Part shown: positions 35,301 through 47,978 of the stretch, in pieces | Layout of the letters: every line of letters begins with the position of its first letter | How positions within the stretch are numbered: position 1 is the stretch's first letter | DNA from: Spinacia oleracea | Taxonomy: Eukaryota; Streptophyta; Magnoliopsida; Caryophyllales; Amaranthaceae | NCBI RefSeq assembly: GCF_020520425.1 | Contig: NC_079491.1 | Span: forward strand, 23,179,449 to 23,243,448 | DNA: 64,000 nucleotides | Direction: 5' to 3' | Translations under genes and position numbers: made by a program | Notes under the pieces: model-generated | The model's input: the letters and a program-made list of their open reading frames with translations, nothing else | What the model was told of the DNA's origin: nothing | The model's database searches: none

Positions 35301-38300
35301 AAGAACTATATACTGATGATACATTTGAAATGGTAAACTGGAACAACTGTTAAGGTAGAATACCATGACTATCATTCCACTAGTTCCTTAGTACTGTGAT
35401 TTGTGTGAACTGTGGTTTGCAAATTTATCACTTAGTTCCTTTGTACTGTGATTTGTGGCTAAATTCTTCCTTTGATTAAAATCTTTCGCTTTTGGTGAAG
35501 TGACTTTCTAGGTCGTAGTTGTCCATCCCAAAATATTATTCTTTTCTCAGCTAGAATATTTTGTTGTGCTCTTTAGAGAAAAAGACAGTGTTTTTCTGAA
35601 GTGAAAGGGCATGAAGAAATGCATTTGATAAATTACAAATGGAAACCAAAGTGCTATTCAGGAGACGTAAATTACCAAATTTTGTCCTTTAATGTCCTTT
35701 ACTGTACTGCCTGCCTGCCTGCATATGTTCAAGTAATAAAGGATAGTTGGCAACGTGGAATAAAAGGATCTTGGGTATACTTACTGCTTACGGTTATTTT
35801 AATATAACATAGAGATCCGAAGTAGTTGTGTCACAAGTAAGATTATGAGAGCTTTTCAACATACTTCATGATCTGGAGATCATGATGTTCATACGACAAT
35901 AATATAATTGCTAGTTGATGTGTCATTTATCTTGTTTCCGATTCTCATTCTGTCTTCATGTTGGAATTTTCAATTTTCTTTTCTGCAAGTGATCATCTAT
36001 GGACTTAACATGTATATATAGCTAAACTTAAATATTTTTATTTTACCTATTTTTCTGTGACTTTTTTCTCTTTTATGATCAAATTAGAGCTTGCATCTTA
36101 TCCAAGAAAGTGTGCATGCATCTTGTTAATAAGGTGGTTCTATGGTTCATCTCTCAACAGGTGTAGTGCTGGACAATATGTAGACCGAGGTACCCCAAAT
36201 TCTGATGAAGCTCTTGATGGTATTCTTGGATTTGGCAAGTCAAATTCATCTGCAATCTCGCAACTAGCTTCATCAGGACAGGTGAAAAAGATGTTTGCCC
36301 ATTGTCTGGATGGTGTAAATGGTGGAGGCATCTTTGCTATTGGAACTATTGTGCAACCAAGGGTCAACACAACTCCATTGATGCAGGATGAGTATGTAGT
36401 TCTTACCACCTAATCTTAGATGACCTTTTCATGTTGAACATTAGGATCTTATGTCATTTCCAAACCTAATTTTCTTTGTAGTTTATTAATTTGAGTATTC
36501 ACTTTCTTAGATTTCTGGTTCTCTGCAGCGGTTGCACTCTCCATGTTCTTATTTTTGTATGGAAGTGTGCATGGTACGAGTGGGTTTAGAAGCATGTTTC
36601 ATTACTTATGTGAGTAAGAAGTTTGTAGACAAAAGCCACTTAAAATTTTCAATTGCCGATAAGGCTATATTGTATTATTGCCTGAAGACAACACTAATAT
36701 AAAAGACGTGAACAATGTAAAAGATGCTGAGTGGTTTGTTTTGGACAGCAGATACTAGCTAAAATGCTTGTTACAAACTGCCAGGTCTGTGGTTTAAATT
36801 GTTCATAAGTAACTGCTACTGAGAGATGTTTGTGGGAATAAAATAGAGGTCAAGGTGAAACTGGGTCTGAAGTTGTAAGGTAAAGGATATATGATGCTTA
36901 AGAATATAGAAGAGGACTAAGGACTGGCCTCTTGTGTTGGATGTGAAAATGAGATCGGGATTGAACAAGGTATCTTAGCTAATATTTAAAGTTGAGCAAT
37001 GTGATCAACATTTCAAGGAAGAAAACGGAGCTGGTTTGTAATTTTTTTTCCTATTCTTCTGTTTATGAAGTTGGTTGGTGTTGTGGACATGTTTGATGAT
37101 CATGAGAGTGGAGAACCTGACAATATTATTTACGAGTATTTAGTGCATGTGAATTATTATTATAGGGCTGCTATGCAAGTCCGTCTTTGGCATTGAGGAG
37201 TCGGGACTTCTACTAAAGGCTGAAGAAAAACGTTTACTGCAGTCTGCTGGTTCTGCCATCTGGATCAAAAGATATTTGATCACCATGATTATTAGGGGGA
37301 AAAGAGGTTGGTGGGGGGTGGGGTCACTAGCAACTTAATAGGAGTGTCTGAACTACAGTGTTCTAGGGTTTTGGAAATTACAAGAGTCTATTTTCCTTAA
37401 TAAAGTTAAGAGACTTGCTATTAGTCACCCTTTAACTGTTCTTTAGTGATAGCTGCTTTGGTAGTTAGAAGATGGTAAAAGAAAATTGAGACTGTGAAAT
37501 CCCTTTCATGCGCTCAAAAGCCCTCTGTTTTAGTCACCCAAAAAGTGATAGGATTGACGTTAATGATTTAGACAGTTTGACCAATGAGTATTAGTAGATA
37601 TTTGAAATCAAAAGAGGGGAAGTAGCAGATAGGAGCATCTCGAGGTAATAGAAATTGCAAAACGAACTGTCTGCAGAGAAAGCATTATTGATAGACAACC
37701 CGTGGATGCTAAATTGCTCATATTGGTAAAGGCGTATTAAGGAAAAAGAATATATCAAGAAAGCTAAAGGCTCTACTGCTCTACCTGATGCTGGCTGTTT
37801 TTGTATCCACTTCCAGCCATAATTAAATGATGAAGATATGAGAGTTTTCCCAACGTTTGATGAACTCTAAAAATGTCTCAAAAGCAAGCCCTGTCGTCAT
37901 ACTAGAAAAGATTCCGGTATCTAGAAAGTTGCAACACTGTCCATTTCTCCATCAAGTGTCCACACCTCTGAAGCCCCTTTAGTGTCACTTGTTCTCTTTG
38001 TCTAGATATCTATACAAAGCTAGGATGTAAAATTGGCTAAAGCGCCACAAGCAGGCGATTCAGTTTCATGAAGTATTTGTAACGGCTAAGATATTTTATG
38101 GCAGGCCATTTTTTTTAGTAGCCAGACTGCTGGCTGTACTCTTAGCGGATTATTCTTGCGTGGACCTGGTCCACATATTAGTGTGGACCCAAAATCAATA
38201 GTTTTCTCTAGCACCCTTTTTACACTAATAGTGACCTTTATTGTTCATATAGTAACTATAATAAATTAAACACCAAAATTCTTAGACGTAGTAACCATTG

Positions 38301-41300
38301 TTTGAAGCATAGTAACCCTATGTTTTTAAAAGTGAATTGTGCCTTAAAATCACATTATTCAAGCACATCATGTATCAACGACACTAATTTGGTACTTTTG
38401 TTCATAATAATCCTAATAAAATGCCAAAATAAATTAGGAACAAGTTGTTAACTTTATTTTAAGGTATGGTCCACAATAAATTTAGTGTGGACCAAGTCTA
38501 TTTAAGAATTGGTGACTCTTAGCTGTGTGGCTGAAGGTAATTGTGAGCAGACCGTGAGTTTGCTTGTTGCTTCAGTAATGGTTCCAGAGATGTTACTGCT
38601 CATGTTTATTTATTTCCAGTACCCCCTCTGTTTTTATCTATTTTATTTTTCTATGAACCCATTTCTACTTTATTCTACTTTTGGCAAACACAATTTGCCA
38701 TCTTACCCCTTCCCCGCAATATTTACACCTTTCAGCTTACCCTCTCTTAGTTTATCCAACTTTTTCTTACACCAATCTCTCTTATTTAGTCACCTTTTTC
38801 TTACTCCCACTCACCTTTCTTAGAAACAAGAGTCTACAGTGAATTGGGTATATGAAATAAACCGGAGGGAGTATATGGTTTTAGGAGTAGGAATGCGTTT
38901 TGGGTGTAAGGTTTCACTGGGGACAGGGAGAAACCCTAAAGTGAAACGATTGGTCTCTTCAATGTAATGAACAGAGCGAACATTACTAATGAACTGTCAC
39001 AAATTTCTGAAGCTCTGGATTAAGAAACTATGCACTGATGTCTGCTAAAGGATGACATAACACTTTCTTGCCTAATCAAGGTAGCTTCTGGTCATTAACT
39101 GAATGATCATTCTCTGTCAGAACTCAGAAGTTTATGTGGCATGTAAAAGGATGAATGAGTTGGATGGATGAACTATGAAATGTTTGAGATGGCTTTTGGT
39201 GGTGGACCACTAAAGAGAAAACAATGGATCTTTATGGGTAGAGGCGTATAGCTTGTTCAGGCTAGGGGTTTAACTTCTTAATCGTGGCTGCTGTACTGCT
39301 ACAGTTAAGTGCTACAATATAAGTGGCATTTATCGTGTTTGAGTTTTCAGCATAATAGATTGTGAGCATAATAATTTTGGGTTTGGCCCTATCCATCTCC
39401 CTCTACATGGTTGAGACTCGAGACTGCCTTTCATTTTGCCATTATATTTATATTACGTTATTACTTGCCTCTAAAAAAGATGTCTTTCAGTAGCATCTCC
39501 TGCCTGCTGCATCATTAGATGTTCCTCTTAATCACTCCTATGCAGTGCTTGCTAAAGCATTATGCCATTATCATCCTGTTCCTATTGTATATCTTTGTTG
39601 GCTCCTGCTATGTTTGTTCCATATAAGATATCATGAACACTCTATATTCTCAATACAAGTATGAAATAAACATCTTTTTTGATAAAATGAAGTAAATTAT
39701 CAAGCGTGGTGCATTTACCGTGTGGAAGGGGTGTGAGGCTTAACTTGTAATTGGCAGATGCTGGTGTTAATAAGTTACATGTTCATATGTATTCTTGTAA
39801 CTGCAGGTGGGTTTCATACTTTCCATGTGTTTTGTGGGGGTGGGGGGAGATAAGAGTTGTTTGTCTTTTTTCTTTTAATTGGTCACTGTATTTTGTCTCT
39901 AATCTTTTATGCAGATAAATACTAATACTATTTTCTTACAAATATTTTTAGGCCGCATTACAATGTGAACATGACTGGGGTTAAAGTTGGAAATTATTCT
40001 TTGATTCTTCCATCAAATTTATATGAGTTAGGAGGCAAGAAAGGAGCCATAATTGACATCGGTACTACCCTTGCTTATCTTCCCGAGATTATCTATGAGC
40101 CACTTGTTATTCAGGTATTTATCTGCTTGCTCCTGTGGATTCATGTTATGCACTGGTGTATAATGTTCATGTATTTGAGAATGCCTGAATGCCTCAACAG
40201 ATACTCTCGCGGCAACCTAACTTGAAATTGGTTACTGTCCAAGACCTTTATACATGCTTCAAGTATTCTAAAAGGTATAATTTTTTATCAGAACATTTTA
40301 TTGCTTTTACGCATGGGGGCTTATATCACTTCATGGTAATGATGTTAAAATGGAATGCTGGTTGTGAGAGGCAGTTCCACTTCACAGAGAAACAAGAACT
40401 AAATGATTAATTTGGCTAGACTGTAGTTGGATCTGCAGTCTGTATGCACCTTTTGGATGTTTTTTTTAACTTTCCAAACATCAAAGATAGGAAGAAAATA
40501 TAAAATCCATTAACTTTTACATCTTTCGTGGCAATCTTTTGTTGACGGCTCACTGATGTCTTCTTTTTCTTTTTCTTGGTTTGCCCAGTGTTGACGATGG
40601 ATTTCCACCTGTAACATTTTATTTTGGCTCTGGGCTCTCTATGACAGTTTACCCCAATGAGTACTTTTTCCCTGTTGTAAGTACTTTTTGCCATTGTTAC
40701 TTTATTGATAATCAATTCAATGCTATCCTTCTAGTGTACATTTTCCCCCCGTTTTATTTGAGAGGATGGCATATGTGAAGAAAATTTGGAAAACTCTACA
40801 CGGGGGCCTTAGTTTGGTAAATTCTAAAGTAGTTCATTTTCTTTAGTGACCCTATGGTAGCCTTTAGTACACTAGGTGCCCTTGTTGACCCAAGTTATGG
40901 CTAACCAACTGCTAATTGATCATATTTCTAGCCTTAATCATACAATTACTAACTTACCCTCTAATACCACTACCATCCACCCTATGCCACCACTGCCACC
41001 ATTAACATCAAAAATTTCACCACCTTCAACATTCCCCAATCCCATCCCCTATTCCACCACCACCTCCTCTGCCTTCATCTTCTTTCCTCCTGCAACCACC
41101 ACCTACCGCCTCCAAGATTCACCGCAACAACAACGATTCAACTCCATCATCGACACAATCGTGGCTAACCTTTGCTCTAGGCTGACCCCTCCATCTTCCT
41201 TTTCACCGTCCTCTATCATCCCAGAATAGTCTTCAGAGTTTAGGCAGAAACATGAGAAAATAATGGTAAAACTATTTACGAGCTTTGATTCTAGTTGGCA

Positions 41301-43854
41301 TAAAGAACTGAAAGGAGATTCTAATTGATTAAATCTATTCAAAATTTACATGCTGCCATTCATATGTTAACATATTTGTAGACCCAAATTTCAGATGCTG
41401 CCTTATTTGTTACTCTCTAAAGGAATTCTTGTTACAAATTCTGTCCAAATTTTGTTAGGCTAATAGTTTTCATGATACTCCTAAGTTATATCCTCATCAT
41501 TCATTTTTTTTCCTTTGACCTCATATTCTGTAGGATGATTTCTGGTGCATCGGTTGGCAAAATAGTGGAAGGTCATCCAGGGACAAAAGGAACCTCACTC
41601 TTTTAGGAGGTACCGACAAATACTTGCCTTGATCTGGAAATACTATATGTGCATCTTATATTTTTCTATTTCGAGTTAAGATGTCCGTCTTTCTCTGGTA
41701 ATTAGCTTCATAAGAAACCATTGTTGCATTTTAAGAGCAGACTTGAATAGTTTTTGGTATACTTCAAAAGCTAGTAGTTTTTGAATTATACTTCAAAAGC
41801 TCCATCTACCTGTGCCAACCTTTATAATTATGGGCTTCTTAAAAGTAGCTTTTCATCCACTGCATGGTCAAAACCCACAACTTTTCCATTGATTTCTTCG
41901 TACTCTTAAGAATAGGGTCAGAATTTAGTGTTTTTGATTTTGGTTTATGGATATCCATTCTTTGCTCTGAACGTACTACATTCACGGTATCAGGCTTTAA
42001 AACATTTCCTATGATTACTGAAGCCTCACTGAAGTTCCTGAGTTCATGTTTACCAAAATTCTTCCTTTTGCCAGCTAATTTGAAATCTTTCTAAGCAAGA
42101 CTCTGTTGTTCAATCTCAAGTTTCCTTTTGGTGACATCTATAGGATAAATTCTCCACACTTTTCAATTTCCACTTATAGCAGGGCTTTTCTTTTCAATTA
42201 CCACTCGTGGTCAGAAATTGGTATATCAACTAGTGGCTCAGTTCTCATAAACATATTTGTGGACTGGCCATATGAAGTGCTACAGATTAAAACAGTTAAG
42301 GCTATGAGAAAATATAAGATACTATAGAATAGATTCTCTTGTAGTAGAATGGTTACTTTGTACATTGCCTTAATAATGGAATCTACTTTGACTTTTCTTT
42401 TCCCCACCTTTGATACATGATTTTTTTTGCCTCCCTCTCTCTCTCTCTCCATAATTGCAGATCTAGTGCTTTCAAACAAGCTGGTCATATATGATCTGGA
42501 AAACATGGTCATTGGATGGACAGAATATAACTGTGAGTATGATGACACATCTTCTGTACTAATTATTGATATTGCTCACAGAGTATGTTGTCAGTGTTCA
42601 AATGCCTGAGCATAGCATTTTAGCTTTGTATTCATGTTTGATTTGAATGTGATGACCTTGTGATTTCTGTGTGTTTCTCTTGGTTGCTTTAATGTTTTTA
42701 TTATCCGTTGCATTTTGATTATGGTACGTTTTCCCCTCTACTTGCTTTACTGTAGTTGGACTGTGTGTTCATGTAGCCACGAACCTTGGTAATCTGATTA
42801 TTATTGAATCCTCCAGCATGGCCCCTCATGGACCTGCTGATGCTCTTTGCCGTAGTTTTAGTATAAGCTGGGAGGGGGGGGGGGGGGGGGAGCGTTGGGT
42901 TGCATTTAGGTTTTACAAAACTCTTTTCTATGTATGTGATGTGAATAAGGGTTATAGCTGTTCTTACTGTCATTTCCTTTACAATAGGAGTCTGTACAAT
43001 GTTGGTATTCGTTTAATTCCCATAATTTGCTATTGAATTATGGTTTACTAAAAAGTAGAAACTAGTGGTTTGAAACTTAAAACTGAAGGAAACTCTAGGA
43101 ATAAAACAGATACCAACAGATCTAGTGCTTTTCTGAGTGAATACTAACAGAAACTGTTCACTTATAGTTAAAAACTGCTTACATGAAATAGGTAAGGAAG
43201 CAACTCTTTTGCTTAGCTGCAAGTGAATTATAACACTCACTGCACTGCTTTTACTTATATGTTGTGTTTACGGAATCTCAATGAACTGTATTCTATTGTA
43301 AGGTGCATATTTGCACGTCTGAGTAAATTGGTATGTGAAGGTTTTATCTCATCAGGGGGGATTGGATGTGTCTTAGATTTTCTCCAATGTTTTAATAACT
43401 TTTCTGTGGTCCTTGCGTGAGTAGTCGTTGTTCAGACTTAGAGCTCACCCTTCACCACAAAAGAACTTCAAACAAGATTTACTTCAGCAATTGTACCCCC
43501 TATAATATAAGATAAGATGTATGAACAAAGGATATGATATTGTGGTTTGGTTTGACTTATTCTTTTCACTTGTGAAATTGTCGAGCTTCTGATGTTTGAT
43601 TAGGCTTGTTAAATTACTACCCCCAAAAGTTGATCGAATCAGAAGCCTTGGTAATTAGGTGGCTAATGGAGTCTAATTGGTTTATACTTGGTATCGCAGG
43701 CTCTTCAAACATTCAGGTCAAGGATGAGCAGACGGGAACAGTTCATCTAGTAGGTCCTCATTTTATATCTTTTGCCTCCACTGTAGATATTCAAACACCC
43801 CTAATTGTGTTGTGTATAGGCTTAGCTCTGCTGTTTACGTTGTCAGTAAGTTGA
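32394..43854 (+). CDS. Pepsin-like aspartic protease, ASPL2/A39-type (ten exons)
   Basis: Exons 32394-32719, 33817-33946, 34878-35125, 36161-36391, 39952-40114, 40201-40274, 40589-40676, 41534-41609, 42461-42532 and 43700-43854 join in phase with GT-AG junctions to give 520 aa. Residues about 30-60 are a hydrophobic signal/anchor segment. First catalytic motif: VDTGSD (Asp129). Flap: FYGDGSS (Tyr199). Second motif at residue 347: IIDIGTTLAYLPE, where family members have DSGTT. LGFGKSNSS and CIGWQNSG are strong signatures of the plant 'aspartic proteinase-like protein 2'/A39-A36 group. The C-terminus is CSSN... followed by a 20-residue hydrophobic tail, fitting GPI anchoring. Family members act at the secretory pathway or cell surface, some in pollen; that role is inferred, not visible. 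The Gly- and Ala-rich N-terminus (residues 14-35) is low complexity. The Ser-to-Ile change may reduce activity. Confidence 0.93.
38147..38514. mobile_element. Mutator-type MITE with 9-bp target duplication, in intron 4
   Basis: ACTCTTAGC occurs at 38138-38146 and 38515-38523. The element between has aligned 29-bp inverted termini ending in TGGTCCACA (left) and its counterpart TTGGTCCACA (right, complement), with a second GTGTGGACC-like word further in. 368 bp, noncoding. Confidence 0.8.
38620..38873. mobile_element. Stowaway-type MITE in intron 4
   Basis: The left end TACCCCCTCTGTTTTTATCT and the right end ...AAATAAACCGGAGGGAGTA are inverted (CTCCCTCCGG-like) and bounded by TA. It is about 250 bp and pyrimidine-rich inside. 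Confidence 0.75.
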
Positions 43855-45086
43855 GCTGCTAATGTTGATAAACTGCATATAATATGACACAACATGAGCA
43901 GTTTAACAGAAGTGTACACATATTATAGATATAGGAACTCGGTATAATTTTTCCTGTAAATATTCTGAGTACAGATGCAATTAATATTTGCACCCAAAGA
44001 GTGCAAATTGTAGTCTCCATCCATTATGCAAATCATCTACGAAGAATTCACTCAATTGAATTATGTACATGTTAAAAGTTTCTTCATTATTAGTTGCCTC
44101 GAAGTTATCTGTGTCATTTTTATTATTATTATTGTTAGGCGAGAAAAACTAGGTTTGGCTCGAACAATAGCCGAACCTAAAGTATCTTTGAGGATGGTAA
44201 GGGTCATTTCCTGCACTCCTATTTGTACCAAACATTAGTTCTTGGATATATTCCTTGGTTTTTAAAAATGAGCTTAATTTTACATTATTACATCTCCTTC
44301 AACCAATGAGGCACTTTGGAATTTTCCGTCAATTGTATCTCTCATGGTTATATTAAGAAAGCTTTGAATCCGACTTGCTAGAATTTGAAGTGGACTAATA
44401 TAATGATATGGCTTAAAATAGAAATAGGTGGTTTGTTTATCAGAATTTAGCAAGGACATATGATTGTTACGTAAAACCACACAAGTAGTCCGTGGTTGTT
44501 TATACAATTATATGTTACTTCCTCCGTGAGTGATGGATAGCACAATTGGTTAGAGATTCCATCCAGGTTACAGGTGATCTTGTGATCGATTCTCATCCCC
44601 GCCCCTGTGGCTCATTGGCAAACGTAAAAGTCAAAATAATACAACTATTTCCAAACGGAGGAAATACATTCTATAAAGTGAGGACTCGGCTTTTATATAG
44701 TTTCCTCTATAGGCAAGTGGAGCAATCCGTAACGAAACAATTATCTACACGTTGATATAATCGTATTTCGAAACGCGACTTCAAATTCAAATCTTATGGT
44801 GTGTGTAGTAAACACGTGATACGAGTAGTACCATATTTATGTGCCAAAATGTCAATGTATTTTGACCAAATTGCTGGAATATTTGGTTATCCATGTGATC
44901 AACAGCAGTACTATGCTGTTCACAAATCAAGTCACCATTAATAATTTCCTGACCATTTTTTGATATTAAGAATCTACCAAAGTACAGTACCATATTTGTA
45001 ACTTGTAAAAGGGAAAACCACAATGCAACAATTAACAACATTTTGTCCTTGTTTAAGATTAGATTGGGCCTTTAACTGATACTTAA
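43855..45086 (+). other. 3' flank of the protease gene
   Basis: The 3' UTR must begin at 43855; its end is not evident. No other gene is seen. A SINE/MITE-like patch is annotated at 44515-44668. Confidence 0.4.
44515..44668 (+). mobile_element. tRNA-like SINE head between Stowaway-like ends
   Basis: The ends TTACTTCCTCCGT and CGGAGGAAATA form a short inverted repeat like Stowaway termini. Inside, TAGCACAATTGG (A-box-like) and GATCGATTC (fits B-box GWTCRANNC) are spaced like a tRNA promoter. The 154-bp patch could be a SINE fragment in a MITE or a chance resemblance; no full tRNA cloverleaf was established. Confidence 0.35.
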
Positions 45087-45311
45087 TACTCGATCTGTTT
45101 TGACTTTTTGCACTATTCACATAATTCACTTTGACCCTATTTTATTTCTAATATATGAAAACAATGTTAATATATAATATATTGTTGGCTTCATCTTAAT
45201 AAATATTTTCAAAATATTTGTATTTTTATAAGTTTTTATAATAGGTAGTTAAAGAAATTGGTGGTCAAAGTTGTGCATTGGCAAGCGTGTCCGGTCAAAA
45301 CAGGTCGAGTA
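45087..45311. mobile_element. Stowaway-type MITE
   Basis: Inverted termini TACTCGATCTGTTTTGAC and (complement of the right end) TACTCGACCTGTTTTGAC, with TA at both boundaries. AT-rich interior. Confidence 0.85.
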
Positions 45312-45534
45312 TTAAGGGACGGGGGAGTAGCTAAAACCTCGCCAAATATTCGCATGAGTGTCATAAACGACGCCAGTAAGATTCTACTATCAGAAACATT
45401 TGCAAGAAATAACATAAAATCTTTAACAATTTGGTGAATTTAAACTACAAAGACATTTTATAACAACATGATCCGTTAGCACAGATTAGATCACCATCTA
45501 AACAAGATTAAAGCAAGTAAATCATAAAAATAAA

Positions 45535-46735
45535 TCACTCACACTGAAAGTACCAAGTGTTGGGGTGCAAAGGGTACTTAGTAGGGTGAGTGTAGTTAAA
45601 AGAGATAATCTGAAGTGGAAGTAATGGTAATCCATAATTAACCACACAATCATCAAACTTGAGCACCTTAAACAGCTTTGGATCAACCTCTGATTGTGAG
45701 AAGTTGCCACATTTCACATGGACATCGATTACCGGGCATGTTCCACAGTTGTTCTTCACGTCTACTCTATACTTTCCTTTCCCAACTTGAGTCTGTTTTA
45801 CACTTGGTACATTCTTCACACACCTACTTATTGTGTCTTTACCTGTTTCACTTCCAATTTTCAGGTTAGTTAGTTATATATTCCACATTCATTAAATTAA
45901 ACATAAAGAATTCTAACACGACTTGAAGTTACTAAGAGAAACTCGAACCCAACACGACACAACTGAACAATTAGTTAGCTCTAATTTGACCAAGTTATCA
46001 TTTTTTTGTCGCATTTCACCTAATAATTTGTGTTTACGTTTGAGCTTAAGGTTCCGTTTGGTAAGGCGTAAAACGTTTTCATTGTAAAACGATTTTCCAT
46101 GGAAAATAGTTTTTAAGGGAAAACGCAATTCCAAACTAGTTTTCCTTTGTTTGGTAACTTAAAGGAAAATAGAAGAAGATGGTGAAAATTGAAGAGAAGA
46201 AAGGAGAGGGAGGTAAGGAGGAAAGAAGGAAAAGTGGTTCCCTCCCTTTCAAATGGAAAAGGGTTTTCCATCTTTGGGAGAGTAATGAAAAATTGTTTTT
46301 TATCCCTTACTCAACCAAAGAACGTAAAATGATTAAAAAGGGAGAAATTGTTTTACGCCCTATCAAACGGAGCCTAACTCGAAATTAACCACAAAAACAC
46401 AAAATAACATAAAAGTGAAACAAAAAACATTCTAACATTTCTAACACAGCTTGAAGTTACCAAGAGAAACTCGAACCCAATACGATACAAACTTTAACAA
46501 CTAGTTAGTTCAAATTTGACCAAGTTTATCATATTTTGTTATTACATTGCCCTAAATTGAGCATAAACAATACATGAACACAACCCGTTAATAGAATTGT
46601 AAGCTCGGAAATTAAATAAGAGAAAGTGAGAAAGGGAGGGAGGGAGAAACCATGAGTATGAGGTAGGAGAAAGGCGATGACAACAAGAGAGGAACAGAAG
46701 AGGAGCTTGAACATGGCTGAAGATTGTTCTTCCAT
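45535..46735 (-). CDS. TPD1-like small secreted cysteine-rich protein (two exons)
   Basis: Exon 1 is 46735-46651 (ATG, donor CATG|GTTTCT) and exon 2 is 45842-45535 (acceptor AAACAG|GTAAAG, stop TGA). They join in phase 1 to give 130 aa. Residues 8-27 (MFKLLFCSSLVVIAFLLPHT) form a typical signal peptide. The mature part has six cysteines in a TPD1-family arrangement: RCVKN, NNCGTC, VKCGNF, FDDCVVN and a C-terminal FQCE, with the diagnostic VDPKLFKVLKFDDCVVN block. TPD1 (TAPETUM DETERMINANT 1) is a secreted ligand for a receptor kinase in anther development. This copy belongs to the shorter TPD1-homolog group whose roles are less known, so function is inferred only. The 808-bp intron carries a Harbinger-type MITE and a duplicated segment. 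Confidence 0.88.
45911..46533. repeat. Direct repeats of about 93 bp flanking the MITE in the TPD1-like intron
   Basis: 45911-46003 and 46439-46533 both read TTCTAACAC...CTTGAAGTTAC[TC]AAGAGAAACTCGAACCCAA...TTGACCAAGTT. They are about 85-90% alike by eye and lie on both sides of the MITE at 46050-46374. Confidence 0.8.
46050..46374. mobile_element. PIF/Harbinger-type (Tourist-like) MITE with TAA target duplication
   Basis: Left end GGTTCCGTTTGGTAAGGCGT and right end (complement) GGCTCCGTTTGATAGGGCGT form inverted repeats continuing into AAAAC. TAA flanks both ends (46047-46049 and 46375-46377). 325 bp, within the TPD1-like intron. Confidence 0.8.
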
Positions 46736-47379
46736 TTTTTAAATTTTTAATTTTGAAGTTGTATGTGGAAAATGGATGGAGTGATCCTCCAATTATAGGT
46801 TTGTTGTTGGGGAGGTAAGATATTTATCACTCCAATTTAGTGTTGTTTGAATAAAACTCCGTATTTAGTCAGGTGCAGGTCACATGCATTTGCGTGGATA
46901 TAAACACAAGTTGGATCAGAGAAGCAGGGCAAAACTCTGTTTTTACGTTACACAAATTTGTTATTTGTCAGGTTTGTTTGGCCTACTCTCACTCTTTTTT
47001 CATGGTTTGTGCCTTGGCGACTTTGTGGGTTAGTTTTTCCACCCTTTACCCCACACGGTTAGACCTGGTAAACGGGTCATTTGACTGAGTTTAGATCGTG
47101 AAGAGTTCAAGACCATTCGGGCTTCAAGTTTAATTCGGTTTCTTGATGGTTGGATTGGTTCAAGTCTTTGCGTCAATGTCGGATTAGTTCATATCGAATT
47201 GAGTTTGGGTTATATCGGGTTTTTTTGAGTACCGTCAGTATTTTTGTGGACTTGGTGCTTGACTAGTCGATTTGGTTAGGAATGTGTGATAGTTTTTTGG
47301 TATGTCGTTGATTTTGAGTATTGGTTTGCAACTGTTAGTAATGTTTCATGGCTCATATACATGCACATTGAGGAGGACG
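46736..47379. other. TPD1-like promoter side and unassigned flank
   Basis: No coding sequence. The minus strand upstream of the TPD1-like ATG has CCTATAATTGG about 60 bp away, a weak TATA candidate. 47030-47340 is rich in GGTT/GGGTTC words and looks like old repeat DNA. Confidence 0.35.
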
Positions 47380-47978
47380 AAGGCATTTTTTCTATTTAGG
47401 AAGCCTTCAGATGAAATTAGATACATTTGTTCCCTCTTTTATGCCTATGTTGTTGCTTGTGCCCCTTTATTCGGTGACTAGCCATATTACAAGCCCATGA
47501 AAGCCTCATTGGTTACTAGTCCCAAGCCTAGCTTGGGGGAGCTAATAGTAAGTGAGGTGAGGGAGTTGTAGTGTGCTACATTTTGAGCACAAGGTGGGTG
47601 TTGAAAAGGAAATAAGGGAGTTCTTCTTATCTTGTTTGATGTTTGAAAAAAGAGAAAAAATAATGAAGAGTGAAAGAGATGAGAAGAATAGAAAATGTGA
47701 AGGTCCCCAAAAGAAGGAAAAAAAATCAAAAAAGAAAGGAAAAATAATGAAAAAAAAGAAGAGAAATTGAGCAAAAAGAGAAAAATTTAAAGCATTGTCT
47801 CACTCAAGTATTGTAAATTCTTATCTTTATGAGTGATTGGTTATAATTGTGAAAGAAGGGCAAGAAAGTATATATGGTGTGTGGTTTGTTTGTTGTTTCA
47901 TCATGTGTGGAGTGGGAGAGTTGTGGTCATCACTTGTGGTTGATCATGGGTTTTGCTCGGATTTATGCTCCCCAAAGC

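Larger units (their letters stand above)
36392..39951 (+). other. Large intron 4 of the protease gene (3.56 kb) with MITEs
   Basis: Bounded by GTATGT and TTTTTAG. Contains two small transposons (38147-38514 and 38620-38873) and otherwise unassigned AT-rich sequence. The other introns over 300 bp (32720-33816, 33947-34877, 35126-36160, 40275-40588, 40677-41533, 41610-42460, 42533-43699) hold no gene that I can support. Intron 9 has a 16-base-class G run near 42873-42890. Confidence 0.7.

Noticed and set aside
43855..44250. Further exon of the protease (70-codon ORF at 44026-44238)
   Set aside because: The gene already ends with an in-frame stop after a GPI-type tail, and the ORF has no similarity or splice support.
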